Origin: Massilia phosphatilytica
Lineage (GTDB): Bacteria; Pseudomonadota; Gammaproteobacteria; Burkholderiales; Burkholderiaceae_D
Assembly: GCF_002968015.1 (NCBI RefSeq)
Contig: NZ_PUIP01000024.1
Span: forward strand, 1-64,000
DNA: 64,000 nt
Direction of reading: 5' to 3'
Numbering within the stretch: position 1 is the stretch's first letter; each line of letters begins with the position of its first letter. Positions 47,051-55,885 of the stretch are shown one piece after another. The notes below the pieces were generated by a model. That model saw only the letters and a program-made list of their open reading frames with translations. It did not search any database and had not been told where the DNA came from. A program made the position numbers and the translations under genes.

Positions 47051-48973
47051 TCAGGCCAGCGCGAGCCCGCCCGTGAGCGTCCACGCCTGCGCATGCCCCG
47101 CGCGGCGCAGGCACAGGGCGGCCTTCGCGCTCCGGTTCCCACTGCGACAGACAAACACGATCGGCCGTGCCGGGTCGGACAACCATGCCGGCAGATGCTC
47201 GGCAAGACGCGACAGCGGCACGTGGTGCGCCGCGCGGCCGTGCAGGCTCATTGCGCCGGCCGCTGCTTCGCCAACTTCTCGCACGTCGACGAGCAGCGCG
47301 TCCAGGTGGCGGCGCAGGAAGACGTCCAGTGTTTCAGGGTGCAGCTGGCCGGGCGCGCCGGCGTCGCGCACCGCATTCACCGTCGCGCAGGCCAGGCCGT
47401 CGACGTCGGCGCCGTGACAGACCACGGCGTCGTCGTGTGCGACCTGCGCCAGGCGACCGGCATCGATGGCGCCGAAGACTTGCCGCACGGCCGTGCGGAG
47501 CAGGCGACCGTCTTGCGCTTCGCCCAGCAGCCAACCACCCGGCACGCGGGCCAGCACGGCGCCGCCGATGGTCATGCAGGGTGCATGACTGCCATCGTCC
47601 AGCGCGACGGTGGCGCGGTCGGCCGCATCGAATTCCACTTCATGCAGGCCCGCGTCACGCGCGAGCGCGGCGATGCGCTCGCGCTGCCCGGGCGGCGGAT
47701 CGATCACGACGCAGGTTTCATCATCGAACACGATCCAGCCATGCCGTCCGTCACAGCTGACCTGCATCACGCCGGGATTCCCACCACTGAGCGGCGATGC
47801 GCGCAATGCGTCACCGCAGCGGCGGATGCGCGCGCAAGCGGCGTCGATGAAGGCGTCGTCCGCGAGCGGCCCGATCGACAGGCGCACGGCCCCGCCGCTG
47901 CGCCACAACGGGAGGCCCATCGCGTCCAGCACGTAGCTGGGCGCGGCCTTGGCGGCGGAACACGCCGACCCCGCGCTGACACGCACGCCGGCCGCGTCGA
48001 ACAGGTCGAGCAAGTCCTTGCTGGGCACGCCCGGCACGGCAAAATTCAGGGTGGTCGGCAACGTGTGTTCGAACGGTGCATTGAAGACGATGGCGGGAAA
48101 CGCGTCGCGCAGCGCGGCCGCGAGACGGTCGCGCATGGCGGCCAGTTCCGCGTGGCCGCGGAACGTCGTTCCCTCTTCCAGCGCGGCCAGCACGGCGCCG
48201 AGGGCGGCGATGCCGGCCATGTTTTCCGTGCCGGAGCGCTGGCCGCCTTCCTGGCCGCCGCCGATCATCAGCGGCGTGTACGGCGCGCCGTCGCGCACGT
48301 ACAGGATGCCGATGCCTTTCGGCGCATGCAGCTTGTGGCCGGAGAACGGCGCGTAGTCGATGCGCGTGTTCGCCAGGTCCAGCGGCAGCTTGCCCAGCGC
48401 CTGCACGCAGTCGACCATCCAGTACGCCTTGGGGCCACGCTCGCGCAGCACGCGCGCGATGCCGTCCAGATCCGAGATCGCGCCCGTCTCGTTGTTGGCC
48501 GCCATCGTGCAGACCATCGCGGCGCGCGGCGCCAGGTCGCGCAGGACGTCCAGGCGATGGCGTCCGGTGGCGTCGACGGGCAGCGGCTGCAAGGTCAGGC
48601 CCATGCCGAGCAGGCGGTTCCAGTGCGCGAGGCTTTCCGACACGGCCTTGTGTTCGGTGGCGCCATACACCAGCAGGTCGCCGCAGTCTTCCCCGGCCGC
48701 GCGGCGTTCGCGCACCGCGACGAGCGCCGATAGCACGGCGGTCTGGATGCCTTCGGTGGCGCCGCTCGTGAACAGCACCCGGCCCGGGCCGGCACCGAGC
48801 ACGCGGCGGGCGCACGCCCGGGTCGTATCGAGGATGCGTCTGGCGCGCAGGCCCGTGGCATGGCTGCTGCTTGGATTGCCGAACGAGGCCTCCATCGCCT
48901 CGACGGCGGCGGCAATTGCGGAAGGCAGGACCGGCGAAGTGGCGTTTGCGTCGAGGTAGAGGTCGGGGGCCAT
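47051..48973 (-). CDS. Cysteine desulfurase fused to a C-terminal rhodanese domain
   Basis: 640 residues. Residues 1-390 are a NifS/IscS-type aminotransferase: TSGATEGI, PLP lysine Lys214 in SGHKLHAPKG, and catalytic Cys338 in SAGSACSAAKAAP. A middle part (about 405-530) resembles a degenerate metallo-beta-lactamase-like or related sandwich, and the last 95 residues are a rhodanese domain with Cys609 in FVCRSGNRSA. Sulfur could thus pass from cysteine to the desulfurase persulfide and on to the rhodanese cysteine within one chain. It is divergent from an Lrp-family regulator, suggesting amino-acid (cysteine) control. Confidence 0.87.
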   Translation of the reverse strand: MAPDLYLDANATSPVLPSAIAAAVEAMEASFGNPSSSHATGLRARRILDTTRACARRVLGAGPGRVLFTSGATEGIQTAVLSALVAVRERRAAGEDCGDLLVYGATEHKAVSESLAHWNRLLGMGLTLQPLPVDATGRHRLDVLRDLAPRAAMVCTMAANNETGAISDLDGIARVLRERGPKAYWMVDCVQALGKLPLDLANTRIDYAPFSGHKLHAPKGIGILYVRDGAPYTPLMIGGGQEGGQRSGTENMAGIAALGAVLAALEEGTTFRGHAELAAMRDRLAAALRDAFPAIVFNAPFEHTLPTTLNFAVPGVPSKDLLDLFDAAGVRVSAGSACSAAKAAPSYVLDAMGLPLWRSGGAVRLSIGPLADDAFIDAACARIRRCGDALRASPLSGGNPGVMQVSCDGRHGWIVFDDETCVVIDPPPGQRERIAALARDAGLHEVEFDAADRATVALDDGSHAPCMTIGGAVLARVPGGWLLGEAQDGRLLRTAVRQVFGAIDAGRLAQVAHDDAVVCHGADVDGLACATVNAVRDAGAPGQLHPETLDVFLRRHLDALLVDVREVGEAAAGAMSLHGRAAHHVPLSRLAEHLPAWLSDPARPIVFVCRSGNRSAKAALCLRRAGHAQAWTLTGGLALA

Positions 48974-49116
48974 AAAATAATTGCTAAAAGTCCAAAAATA
49001 AATGCGCCAGCAGCGCGATTGTTGAGTAATATGTTACGGTTTGGTGCGGAAAATGACGTACTAAAGAATCTTTGATTTTTCCTGGGCTGAAGAACGAACA
49101 TTCTAGATACCGCGAC
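48974..49116. promoter_or_regulatory. AT-rich divergent promoter region between desulfurase and Lrp genes
   Basis: 143 bases, clearly AT-richer than the surrounding coding DNA, separating two divergent starts. This is the expected place for Lrp-type binding to both genes. I could not pick out convincing -35/-10 pairs or an inverted repeat of Lrp type with confidence. Confidence 0.4.
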
Positions 49117-49611
49117 ATGGACAAGATGAATTCACTCGACAAATACGACTGCGCGATTCTGGCGGCGCTGCAGGCGGATGCCACCCTGTCGATTTCCGGC
49201 CTGAGCGAAAAGGTCGGGCTCTCCAGCACCCCGTGCTGGAAACGCGTCAAACGCCTGGAAGAAGAGGGATACATCGAGAGCCGGGTCAGCATCGTCAACC
49301 GGCACAAGGTCGGCCTGCCCGTGACGGTGTTCGTCAGCGTGCGCACCAACGAGCACGACGAAAAATGGCTGGAGCGCTTCGCCTCCGCCGTCGTCGCGCT
49401 GCCGGAAGTCCTGGAATTCCACCGCATGAGCGGCGACGTCGACTACCTGCTCAAGGTCGTCACGACCGACATCGACGGCTACGACCGCTTCTACAAAAAA
49501 CTGATCCGCACCGCGCAACTGTCGGGCGTCTCCTCCGCGTTCTCGATGGAGCAGATCAAGTGCACCACCGCGCTGCCGCTGGAGCTGATCTCGCACGGGC
49601 TGCCCGCCTGA
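49117..49611 (+). CDS. Lrp/AsnC-family transcriptional regulator
   Basis: 164 residues. Helix-turn-helix at residues 5-60 (LDKYDCAILAALQADATLSI, SEKVGLSSTPCWKRVKRLEE) followed by the RAM/AsnC ligand-binding domain (VFVSVRTNEHDEKWLERFAS, FHRMSGDVDYLLKVV). Ligand is probably an amino acid. Its position, divergent from a cysteine desulfurase, parallels the cysteine-responsive DecR/CuyR type regulators. Start at 49117 is the first reasonable ATG; one three codons later (49126) is also possible. Confidence 0.9.
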   Translation: MDKMNSLDKYDCAILAALQADATLSISGLSEKVGLSSTPCWKRVKRLEEEGYIESRVSIVNRHKVGLPVTVFVSVRTNEHDEKWLERFASAVVALPEVLEFHRMSGDVDYLLKVVTTDIDGYDRFYKKLIRTAQLSGVSSAFSMEQIKCTTALPLELISHGLPA

Positions 49612-49677
49612 CTGTTTGCACGCCCGCGCGATCATGCGATGATGCGGCCGTTGATTAACACAACGGAGACAAACGGA

Positions 49678-50811
49678 ATGGCATCAACCATCAAAACCGT
49701 GGCGCTGGCGGCGATCCTGCTGGCGACCGGGACGGCCGCGCTCGCCCAGGACCAGGTCGTGCGCATCGGCGTGAGCGGCCCGCTGTCGGGTTCCAACGCC
49801 TTCGCCGGCAAGGACGACGAGAACGGCGTGCGCCTCGCGGTCGAAGAACTCAACGCGCAAAAACTGAAAGTGGGCGGCAAGACGCTCAAGTTCGAACTGC
49901 TGTCCGAGGACGACCAGGGCGACCCGAAAGCCGGCGTGAGCGTCGCGCAGAAGTTCGCCGACGCCGGCGTCAAGTTCGTGCTCGGCCCGTACAACTCGGG
50001 CGTGGCGATCCCCGCGTCGCGCGTCTACAACGATGCCGGCATCCTGATGTCGACCGTCGGTACGAGCCCCAAGATCACCCAGGCGCGCTACCCGAACGTG
50101 TTCCGCATCGTCGCCAGCGATGCGCAGGTAGGCAGCTCGATGGCCTCGTACGCCGCGAAGGAATTAAAGATCAAGACGGTCGGCGTGATCGACGACCGCA
50201 CCGCGTTCGGCCAGGGCATCGCCGACGAATTCGCGAAGCAGGCGCGCGCATCCGGCGTGACCGTCGTCGGCCGCGAATTCACCAACGACAAGGCCAGCGA
50301 CTTTGCCGCCATCCTCACCGCGTTCCGCGCGAAGAAAGTGGACGCCATCTTCTTCGGCGGCTACGCGCCGCAGGGCGCCCCGATGGCGCGCCAGATGAAG
50401 CAGCTGGGCATGGCGAGCGTGCGCCTGCTGGGCGGCGACACACTGTGCAGCCCGGAGATGGCCAAGCTGGGCGGCGACGCCGTCGGCGAGAACGTGATGT
50501 GCGCGCAGGCCGGCGCAACGCTCGACAAGCAGGCCAATGGTCCCGCGTTCAAGGCGCGTTACAAGCAGCGCTTCCAGCGCGACCCGGACGTGTACGCGCC
50601 CGCGTTCTACGACCAGACGATGTTCATCGCGAAGGCCATGCAGGCCGCGAACACGACGGACGCCGCGGCCGTCGGCAAGCAGCTGCACACGATGAGCTAC
50701 CAGGGCGTGGCCGGGACGTACGGCTACGATGCGAGCGGCAACCTGAAGAAATCGGCCGTCACCGTCCTGACGTTCAAGGGCGGGCAATTGGCGCCCCTGG
50801 CCAATTATTAA
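49678..50811 (+). CDS. Branched-chain amino acid ABC transporter substrate-binding protein (LivK-like)
   Basis: 377 residues. Signal peptide MASTIKTVALAAILLATGTAALA, then a type I periplasmic binding fold: VVRIGVSGPLSGSNAFAGKD, LSEDDQGDPKAG and VLGPYNSGVAIPASRVYNDAG are typical of LivJ/LivK. GGAG precedes the ATG. No permease or ATPase gene is next to it, so it is an orphan binding protein that must use a transporter elsewhere. A dispersed palindrome lies 8 bases after the stop codon. Confidence 0.9.
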   Translation: MASTIKTVALAAILLATGTAALAQDQVVRIGVSGPLSGSNAFAGKDDENGVRLAVEELNAQKLKVGGKTLKFELLSEDDQGDPKAGVSVAQKFADAGVKFVLGPYNSGVAIPASRVYNDAGILMSTVGTSPKITQARYPNVFRIVASDAQVGSSMASYAAKELKIKTVGVIDDRTAFGQGIADEFAKQARASGVTVVGREFTNDKASDFAAILTAFRAKKVDAIFFGGYAPQGAPMARQMKQLGMASVRLLGGDTLCSPEMAKLGGDAVGENVMCAQAGATLDKQANGPAFKARYKQRFQRDPDVYAPAFYDQTMFIAKAMQAANTTDAAAVGKQLHTMSYQGVAGTYGYDASGNLKKSAVTVLTFKGGQLAPLANY

Positions 50812-50819
50812 ATCCCGTC

Positions 50820-50842
50820 GGGTGGGCACCCCGTGCCCACCC
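50820..50842. repeat. Palindrome GGGTGGGCAC-CCC-GTGCCCACCC
   Basis: Perfect 10-bp inverted repeat with arms identical to 28780-28803. Only a four-T run follows (CCGGCTTTTAC), so it is at best a weak terminator for the binding-protein gene. It lies in the 60-base gap before the DUF885 gene. Confidence 0.7.
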
Positions 50843-50871
50843 AACCGGCTTTTACACTCCTTAAAATCACT

Positions 50872-52680
50872 ATGAAACAGACCCTTACCCTGGGCACCAT
50901 CGCCGCCGCTTGCCTCATCGCCTGCGCGCCGGCCCTCGCCGCCGACACCGCGGCCAAGCCCACCGCCGGCGCCACGAGCGCCGCCGCCGAATCGAAACAG
51001 CTGAACAAACTGGCCGACGAATACTGGGATGCGCAGGCGCGCTTCGACCCCGTCTCTGCCGGCGAGAGCGGCGACAACCGCTTCCCCGACCAGATCGGCA
51101 TGTCGATCGCACCGAAGAACCGCGCGCACCAGTTCTCGCTGTACAAGGGCTACCTGACGCGCCTGCACGCGATCCGCCGCGACGGCCTCGCGCAGCGCGA
51201 CCAGACGACCTACGACATCCTCGACTACGAACTGAAAATCGCGCTGCGCTTCGAGCCGTTCCCCGAGCACCTGCTGCCGCTGAACCAGATGGACGCCCTG
51301 CCCGTCACGCTCGCGAACTACAGCAGCGGCCAGCAGGCGCAATCGCTGGTCACCGTGAAGGATTACCAGGCCTACCTGAGCCGCCTGAACCAGCTGGGCC
51401 CGTGGATCGACCAGGCCCTCGCCAACATGCGCGAAGGGATGAAGCGCGGCATCGTGCAGCCGAAAGCCATCATGGAAGCCGCCCTGCCCCAGTTCAAGCA
51501 ACTGGTGGCCGCGAAGGCCGAGGACAGCATCTACTACACGCCCGTGAAGAACTTCCCGGCGGGCTTTTCGGATGCCGATAAAAAGAAACTCACGGCCAGC
51601 TACCGCAGCACCATCGATGCGAAACTGAACCCGGCCTTGAAACGCCTGGCCGACTTCATCGAACACGACTACCTGCCGGCCTGCCGCACGAGCACCGGCT
51701 GGAACGCGCTGCCGCAGGGGATGGACTGGTACCTCGCACGCGTGGCGAGCCAGACGACGACCGACCTGCAGCCGGAACAGATCCACCAGATCGGCTTGAA
51801 GGAAGTCGCGCGCATCCAGGGCGAGTTCGCGCGCATCGGTCCGAAGATGGGCTACAACGGCCCGGCCGCCGGCCTGCCGGTGTGGGTGTCGGAGCAGGCG
51901 AAGTACAAGCCGTTCAAGACCGAGGGCGAGATCATCGACGTCTACCGCCACCTGAACACACAGCTGCAGGCCAAGCTGCCGGCGCTGTTCTCGCTGCGTC
52001 CGAAGACGCCGCTCGACCTGCGCCTGGAACCGGAACTGTCGCGCGCGACGGCGTCCGACCACTACACGCCGCCGGCCGTGGACGGCTCGCGTCCGGGCGT
52101 GTTCTGGTCCGTCGTGAACGACCCGAAGCAATACGGCACCACGGGCATGGTCACGCTGTTCCTGCACGAAGGCCAGCCGGGCCACCACTTCCATATCGCG
52201 CTGATGCAGGAGCTGGGCCTGCCGAACTTCCGCAAGTTCGGCGGCAACAACGCGTTCACGGAAGGCTGGGCGCTGTATGCCGAGACGCTGGGCAAGGAGA
52301 TGGGCCTGTTCGACAAGCCCGAGGATTACTTCGGCCACCTGAACGACGAAATGCTGCGCGCCGTGCGCCTCGTCGTCGACACAGGCATGCACGCGAAGGG
52401 CTGGACGCGCGAGCAGTCGATCCAGTACATGCGCGAGACGCTGGGCTACACGGAAGCGGATGCGCGCAATGCGACCGAACGCTACATGGCATGGCCGGCG
52501 CAGGCGCTGGGCTACAAGATCGGCGCGCTGAAGATCCAGGAACTGCGCGCCCGCGCGGAGAAAGAACTCGGCCCGAAGTTCAGCCTGCCCAAGTTCCACG
52601 AGATCGTGCTGGGCGAAGGCACGCTGCCGCTGGCACTGCTGGAGAAGAAGGTGGATCGCTGGATCGCGGAATCGAAATAA
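50872..52680 (+). CDS. Exported DUF885 family protein, probable metallopeptidase
   Basis: 602 residues. N-terminus MKQTLTLGTIAAACLIACAPALA is a signal peptide, possibly with a lipobox-like LIAC. Mostly alpha-helical. Near the C-terminal third there is FLHEGQPGHHFH (His432), an HExxGHH-like zinc motif, and the downstream NAFTEGWALYAETLGKEMG supplies the likely third ligand glutamate, as in thermolysin- or M32-like folds. Biochemical function of DUF885 is not established. It ends at a strong bidirectional terminator shared with the convergent S41-like gene. Confidence 0.85.
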   Translation: MKQTLTLGTIAAACLIACAPALAADTAAKPTAGATSAAAESKQLNKLADEYWDAQARFDPVSAGESGDNRFPDQIGMSIAPKNRAHQFSLYKGYLTRLHAIRRDGLAQRDQTTYDILDYELKIALRFEPFPEHLLPLNQMDALPVTLANYSSGQQAQSLVTVKDYQAYLSRLNQLGPWIDQALANMREGMKRGIVQPKAIMEAALPQFKQLVAAKAEDSIYYTPVKNFPAGFSDADKKKLTASYRSTIDAKLNPALKRLADFIEHDYLPACRTSTGWNALPQGMDWYLARVASQTTTDLQPEQIHQIGLKEVARIQGEFARIGPKMGYNGPAAGLPVWVSEQAKYKPFKTEGEIIDVYRHLNTQLQAKLPALFSLRPKTPLDLRLEPELSRATASDHYTPPAVDGSRPGVFWSVVNDPKQYGTTGMVTLFLHEGQPGHHFHIALMQELGLPNFRKFGGNNAFTEGWALYAETLGKEMGLFDKPEDYFGHLNDEMLRAVRLVVDTGMHAKGWTREQSIQYMRETLGYTEADARNATERYMAWPAQALGYKIGALKIQELRARAEKELGPKFSLPKFHEIVLGEGTLPLALLEKKVDRWIAESK

Positions 52681-52681
52681 G

Positions 52682-52711
52682 AAAAAACCGGGGCGTGCCC
52701 CGGTTTTTTTT
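52682..52711. terminator. Bidirectional rho-independent terminator
   Basis: A run of six A, the stem CCGGGGC/GCCCCGG and a run of eight T lie between two convergent genes (stops at 52680 and 52715), giving a classic terminator on both strands. Confidence 0.9.
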
Positions 52712-52714
52712 CGC

Positions 52715-54190
52715 TCAGCGCCGCTGCCGCGCCAGGTCGTCCTCCACGACCTTCCGCAACACGTCGACCGACCACACGGGATCGTTCACGTGGATCGCCG
52801 GCAGGTAACCCTGTCCGTTGGCGCGCGGCCGGTTCACGTACATCTTGTTCGGAATGGTGACGAGGGCCAGGCCGGACGCGACCTTTTGCCACCGCACGTC
52901 CATGTAGGTGGAGTCGGAGCTGCTGGGCGCGCCGATCAGCTTCGTGTTCGGGAAGCGCGTGAACGTGTCGACGGCATCGAGGCACGCGCTGGCGCACTGG
53001 CCGGGCACGATGACGTACACGGGCCGGGTGAACGCCGGCGGGTCCGTCGGCAGGTCGGCATCCGGTGCACCCGGCGTGCCGTCCTTCTCGACGTACCAGG
53101 TATCCCCACGTGCCAGCGCCGCATGCAGGCCGGCGCTCTTCACCTTCGCCCAGTCCAGGCTTTCCACCTGGCCTTCCCGCGTGAACTGCTCGACCAGGCT
53201 GGCGAGATAGTCCGCATTGCCCTGCGACGCGCGCCACCATACCTCGGTCTGCGCGGACCACGCGGCGAGACGCCGCTGCACGCGGTCCTTGCCCCACAGC
53301 GCCTCGGCGAAGGCGCGGCTCCAGACCGACGAGCCGCCCTGGTTCTGGCGCAGGTCGATGACGACGGCATCGGCGTCGAGGAAGCGCTGGCGCCCGGTCT
53401 CGACGTCGCGCGCCATCGTGCGGTAGGCGTCGCGCTGCTTGTCGTCGGGCATGAACGTCGGCATCGCGGCCCAGAACAGGCCCTTGCGCGGCTCCGTCAG
53501 GCCGACGTCCAGCGTCTTGCCGTTATAGCTCTCGGCCAGCCACCGGTCCATCCGTTCGCTCTTCGGCTGCCATGCGAGATCCTGCTCGACGGTCTTGCCG
53601 CCCAATGCGAACTTGCAGCGCCGCGGCACGGCGACGAACGGGTTGCCGTAGTCGACGAAGACCTTGCGCGCCCGCGACCACCAGTGGCCCGGCTCATTCA
53701 CGTGGCCGTCGAACGCGAACACGTTCTGCCGGATCAGGTCTTCCATCGGCTTGCCGTCGCAGGACTCGACGCGCGCATCGGCGGGCGGGCCGCCGTCTTC
53801 GGCCGCGACGACGTACAAGCCGGTGCCGCGCCACGTGGTGACGAATCCGGGCCAGCGTACGGCCGGCAGCAGCGCCGGGTCGAGGTCCGCGTGCAGGCCC
53901 GCGTGCCCGTCGCCGATCGTGACGTTGAAGCGCTGGAGCGCGGCGCGGTAGCCGGCGGCGCTGTCCACCCGCGCCGCCAGGGCCAGGCCCTGCCGGCGCG
54001 CGTCCTCGAGATTCGCACGGAAGCGCGGATTGGCCGGGTCATGCGCGCCGGGATGATTGGCGAGCGTGATCCGGACAGCGTCCTCGATGTCCTGGACGGC
54101 GGCCTGCCGCCATGCCTCCGGCGTCTGCGGCGTGCCGGCGTGCGCGTGCGCGGCAGCGGCCAGGACAAGGGCGGCGGCCGCGGTCCTCAA
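52715..54190 (-). CDS. Exported S41-like (C-terminal-processing type) peptidase
   Basis: 491 residues. A signal peptide (MRTAAAALVLAAAAHAHAG) precedes an interphotoreceptor/S41-type fold: ADAVVIDLRQNQGGSSVWSR is the usual strand-loop before the active site, and VYVIVPGQCASACLDAVDTF contains the likely nucleophile Ser. Start is a TTG at 54190 overlapping the upstream stop (TTGA), chosen because it gives a complete signal peptide. It is the last gene of a group with the sugar dehydrogenase fusion and the M14 peptidase, all on the minus strand. Confidence 0.78.
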   Translation of the reverse strand: MRTAAAALVLAAAAHAHAGTPQTPEAWRQAAVQDIEDAVRITLANHPGAHDPANPRFRANLEDARRQGLALAARVDSAAGYRAALQRFNVTIGDGHAGLHADLDPALLPAVRWPGFVTTWRGTGLYVVAAEDGGPPADARVESCDGKPMEDLIRQNVFAFDGHVNEPGHWWSRARKVFVDYGNPFVAVPRRCKFALGGKTVEQDLAWQPKSERMDRWLAESYNGKTLDVGLTEPRKGLFWAAMPTFMPDDKQRDAYRTMARDVETGRQRFLDADAVVIDLRQNQGGSSVWSRAFAEALWGKDRVQRRLAAWSAQTEVWWRASQGNADYLASLVEQFTREGQVESLDWAKVKSAGLHAALARGDTWYVEKDGTPGAPDADLPTDPPAFTRPVYVIVPGQCASACLDAVDTFTRFPNTKLIGAPSSSDSTYMDVRWQKVASGLALVTIPNKMYVNRPRANGQGYLPAIHVNDPVWSVDVLRKVVEDDLARQRR

Positions 54191-55866
54191 GGCTTATCCG
54201 TCGGCACGATCCGCCACACGACGCCGCCGCCATCGTCCACGACGAGCAGCGCGCCATCCGCCGCGACTGTCACGGCGGCGGGACGGCCCCACACGTCGCG
54301 ATCGGACAGCACCATGCCGGTCATGAAGTCCTGGTACTGGCCGGTCGGCGCGCCGTTCTTCATCATCACGCGCACGACCTTGTAGCCAGTGCGGATGCCG
54401 CGGTTCCATGAGCCGTGCAGCGCGAGGAAGATGTCGCCGTCGTACTCTTTCGGGAACGCGTGCTGCGCGCCCGCCGGGGCGTGGTACACGGTCATGCCCA
54501 GCGGCGCGGAGTGCGCCTGGATCAGCGTGTCGGGCACGATGACCTTGTCCTTCAGGTCCGGGCGGATGTCTTTCAGGCGCGGGTCTTCGTGCGCGCCCAG
54601 GTAGTACCACGGCCAGCCATAGAAGCCGCCGCGTTTTACGCGCGTGACGTAGTCCGGCGGCAGGTTGTCGCCCAGTTCGTCGCGCTCGTTGACGCTGCAA
54701 TACAGGTCGCCCGTGTCCGGATGCACGAACATGCCCACGCAGTTGCGCAGGCCGTTCGCGTAGTTGCGGCGGTTCTTGCCGTCCGGGTCGAACGCGAGCA
54801 CGGTGGCGCGGTCGGTCTCCGCACCCCACGTGCCGCCCAGGCCGTGCGCCGATTCCCATTGCGCGAGCGGCTGCGGCGGCTTGGCGCCGATGCCTTCGGC
54901 GACGTTGGTGGCCGAGCCGACCGAGACGAACAAGGTTTTGCCGTCCTGCGAAAACGCGAGCGAGCGCGTGATGTGATTGCCCAGGCCGTCGACGATCTTG
55001 TCGACGATCGTCTCCGGCTTGTCCTTCGCCTTCAGGTCGCCCGTCGCGTACGGGAAGCGGACGATCGAATTCGCATTGGCCACGTACAGGTATTTCGGAT
55101 TCGCGGCCGGCCACAGCGCGAGGCCGTATGGGCGCGACAGGCCCGTTGCGAACACGCTGTCCTTCCCCACCGCGGCGCCGTCGCCGGACAGGCGCAGGAC
55201 GCGGACTTCGCCCTTGCCCGAATCGGCCAGGAGGATGTCGCCGTTCGGCGCGCGCAGCGCATAGCGCGCCTTGCCGGTGTCGGCCAGCATGCTGACCTTG
55301 AAGCCTTTCGGCACGGCCGGCATGGCGCCATCCGGACGCTTCGCAAGCTTGGGACCGTTACCTGCGCTCTCGCTGGCAAACGGCGCGACGAGTTGATCGA
55401 CGGTGACGTGGTGCACGTCGCCCGGCTTGTCGTCGGTCCAGGCGCCGGCGCGCGCGCCCGTCGCGGCGGCGGCTTTCGGTGCAGCGGTCTTGCCGCTTTG
55501 GGTGGCCAGGTAATCGATCACGGCGGCGCGCGCCTTCGCATCCACGATCCCGATCGGCATCGCGGTCCCCGGCACGTCCTTCGCCGGGTCGCGCAGGAAA
55601 ACGTCGAGCTCCGCGTGCGTCCACGTCTTGCCGGCGGCACCGGCTTTGGACAGCGCGTCCGTGTAGTTGTAGCCCGGCGCCGTACCGGCCTTGCGGCCCA
55701 CGACGTTGAACAGCGGCGGACCCGCGCGCGCGACCATGCCGGCGTCGGCCGTGTGGCAGCTGGCGCAGTTCTGTTCGAAATAGGTCTGGCCGGCGGTCGG
55801 TGCGGCCGATGCCGTTCCCGCCAGCGCCAGCGCACCCGCCAGCGCGGCGGCGTTCTTGTAATTCAT
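54187..55866 (-). CDS. Cytochrome c fused to a PQQ-type sugar dehydrogenase (soluble GDH-like)
   Basis: 559 residues. Signal peptide, then a class I cytochrome c (Cys34, Cys37 and His38 in CASCH; Met ligand in GTAMPIG near 101), a linker of about 50 residues, and a six-bladed propeller of the GDH/HHIP type (about 190-555) with GLSRPYGLALWP, ANGLRNCVGMFVHPDTGDLY and GGFYGWPWYYLG. It would oxidise a sugar or related alcohol in the periplasm and pass electrons through its own haem to the respiratory chain. GGGGAG precedes the ATG. It overlaps the S41-like gene by four bases. Confidence 0.88.
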   Translation of the reverse strand: MNYKNAAALAGALALAGTASAAPTAGQTYFEQNCASCHTADAGMVARAGPPLFNVVGRKAGTAPGYNYTDALSKAGAAGKTWTHAELDVFLRDPAKDVPGTAMPIGIVDAKARAAVIDYLATQSGKTAAPKAAAATGARAGAWTDDKPGDVHHVTVDQLVAPFASESAGNGPKLAKRPDGAMPAVPKGFKVSMLADTGKARYALRAPNGDILLADSGKGEVRVLRLSGDGAAVGKDSVFATGLSRPYGLALWPAANPKYLYVANANSIVRFPYATGDLKAKDKPETIVDKIVDGLGNHITRSLAFSQDGKTLFVSVGSATNVAEGIGAKPPQPLAQWESAHGLGGTWGAETDRATVLAFDPDGKNRRNYANGLRNCVGMFVHPDTGDLYCSVNERDELGDNLPPDYVTRVKRGGFYGWPWYYLGAHEDPRLKDIRPDLKDKVIVPDTLIQAHSAPLGMTVYHAPAGAQHAFPKEYDGDIFLALHGSWNRGIRTGYKVVRVMMKNGAPTGQYQDFMTGMVLSDRDVWGRPAAVTVAADGALLVVDDGGGVVWRIVPTDKP

Positions 55867-55885
55867 GTTTTCTCCCCCAGGTAAA

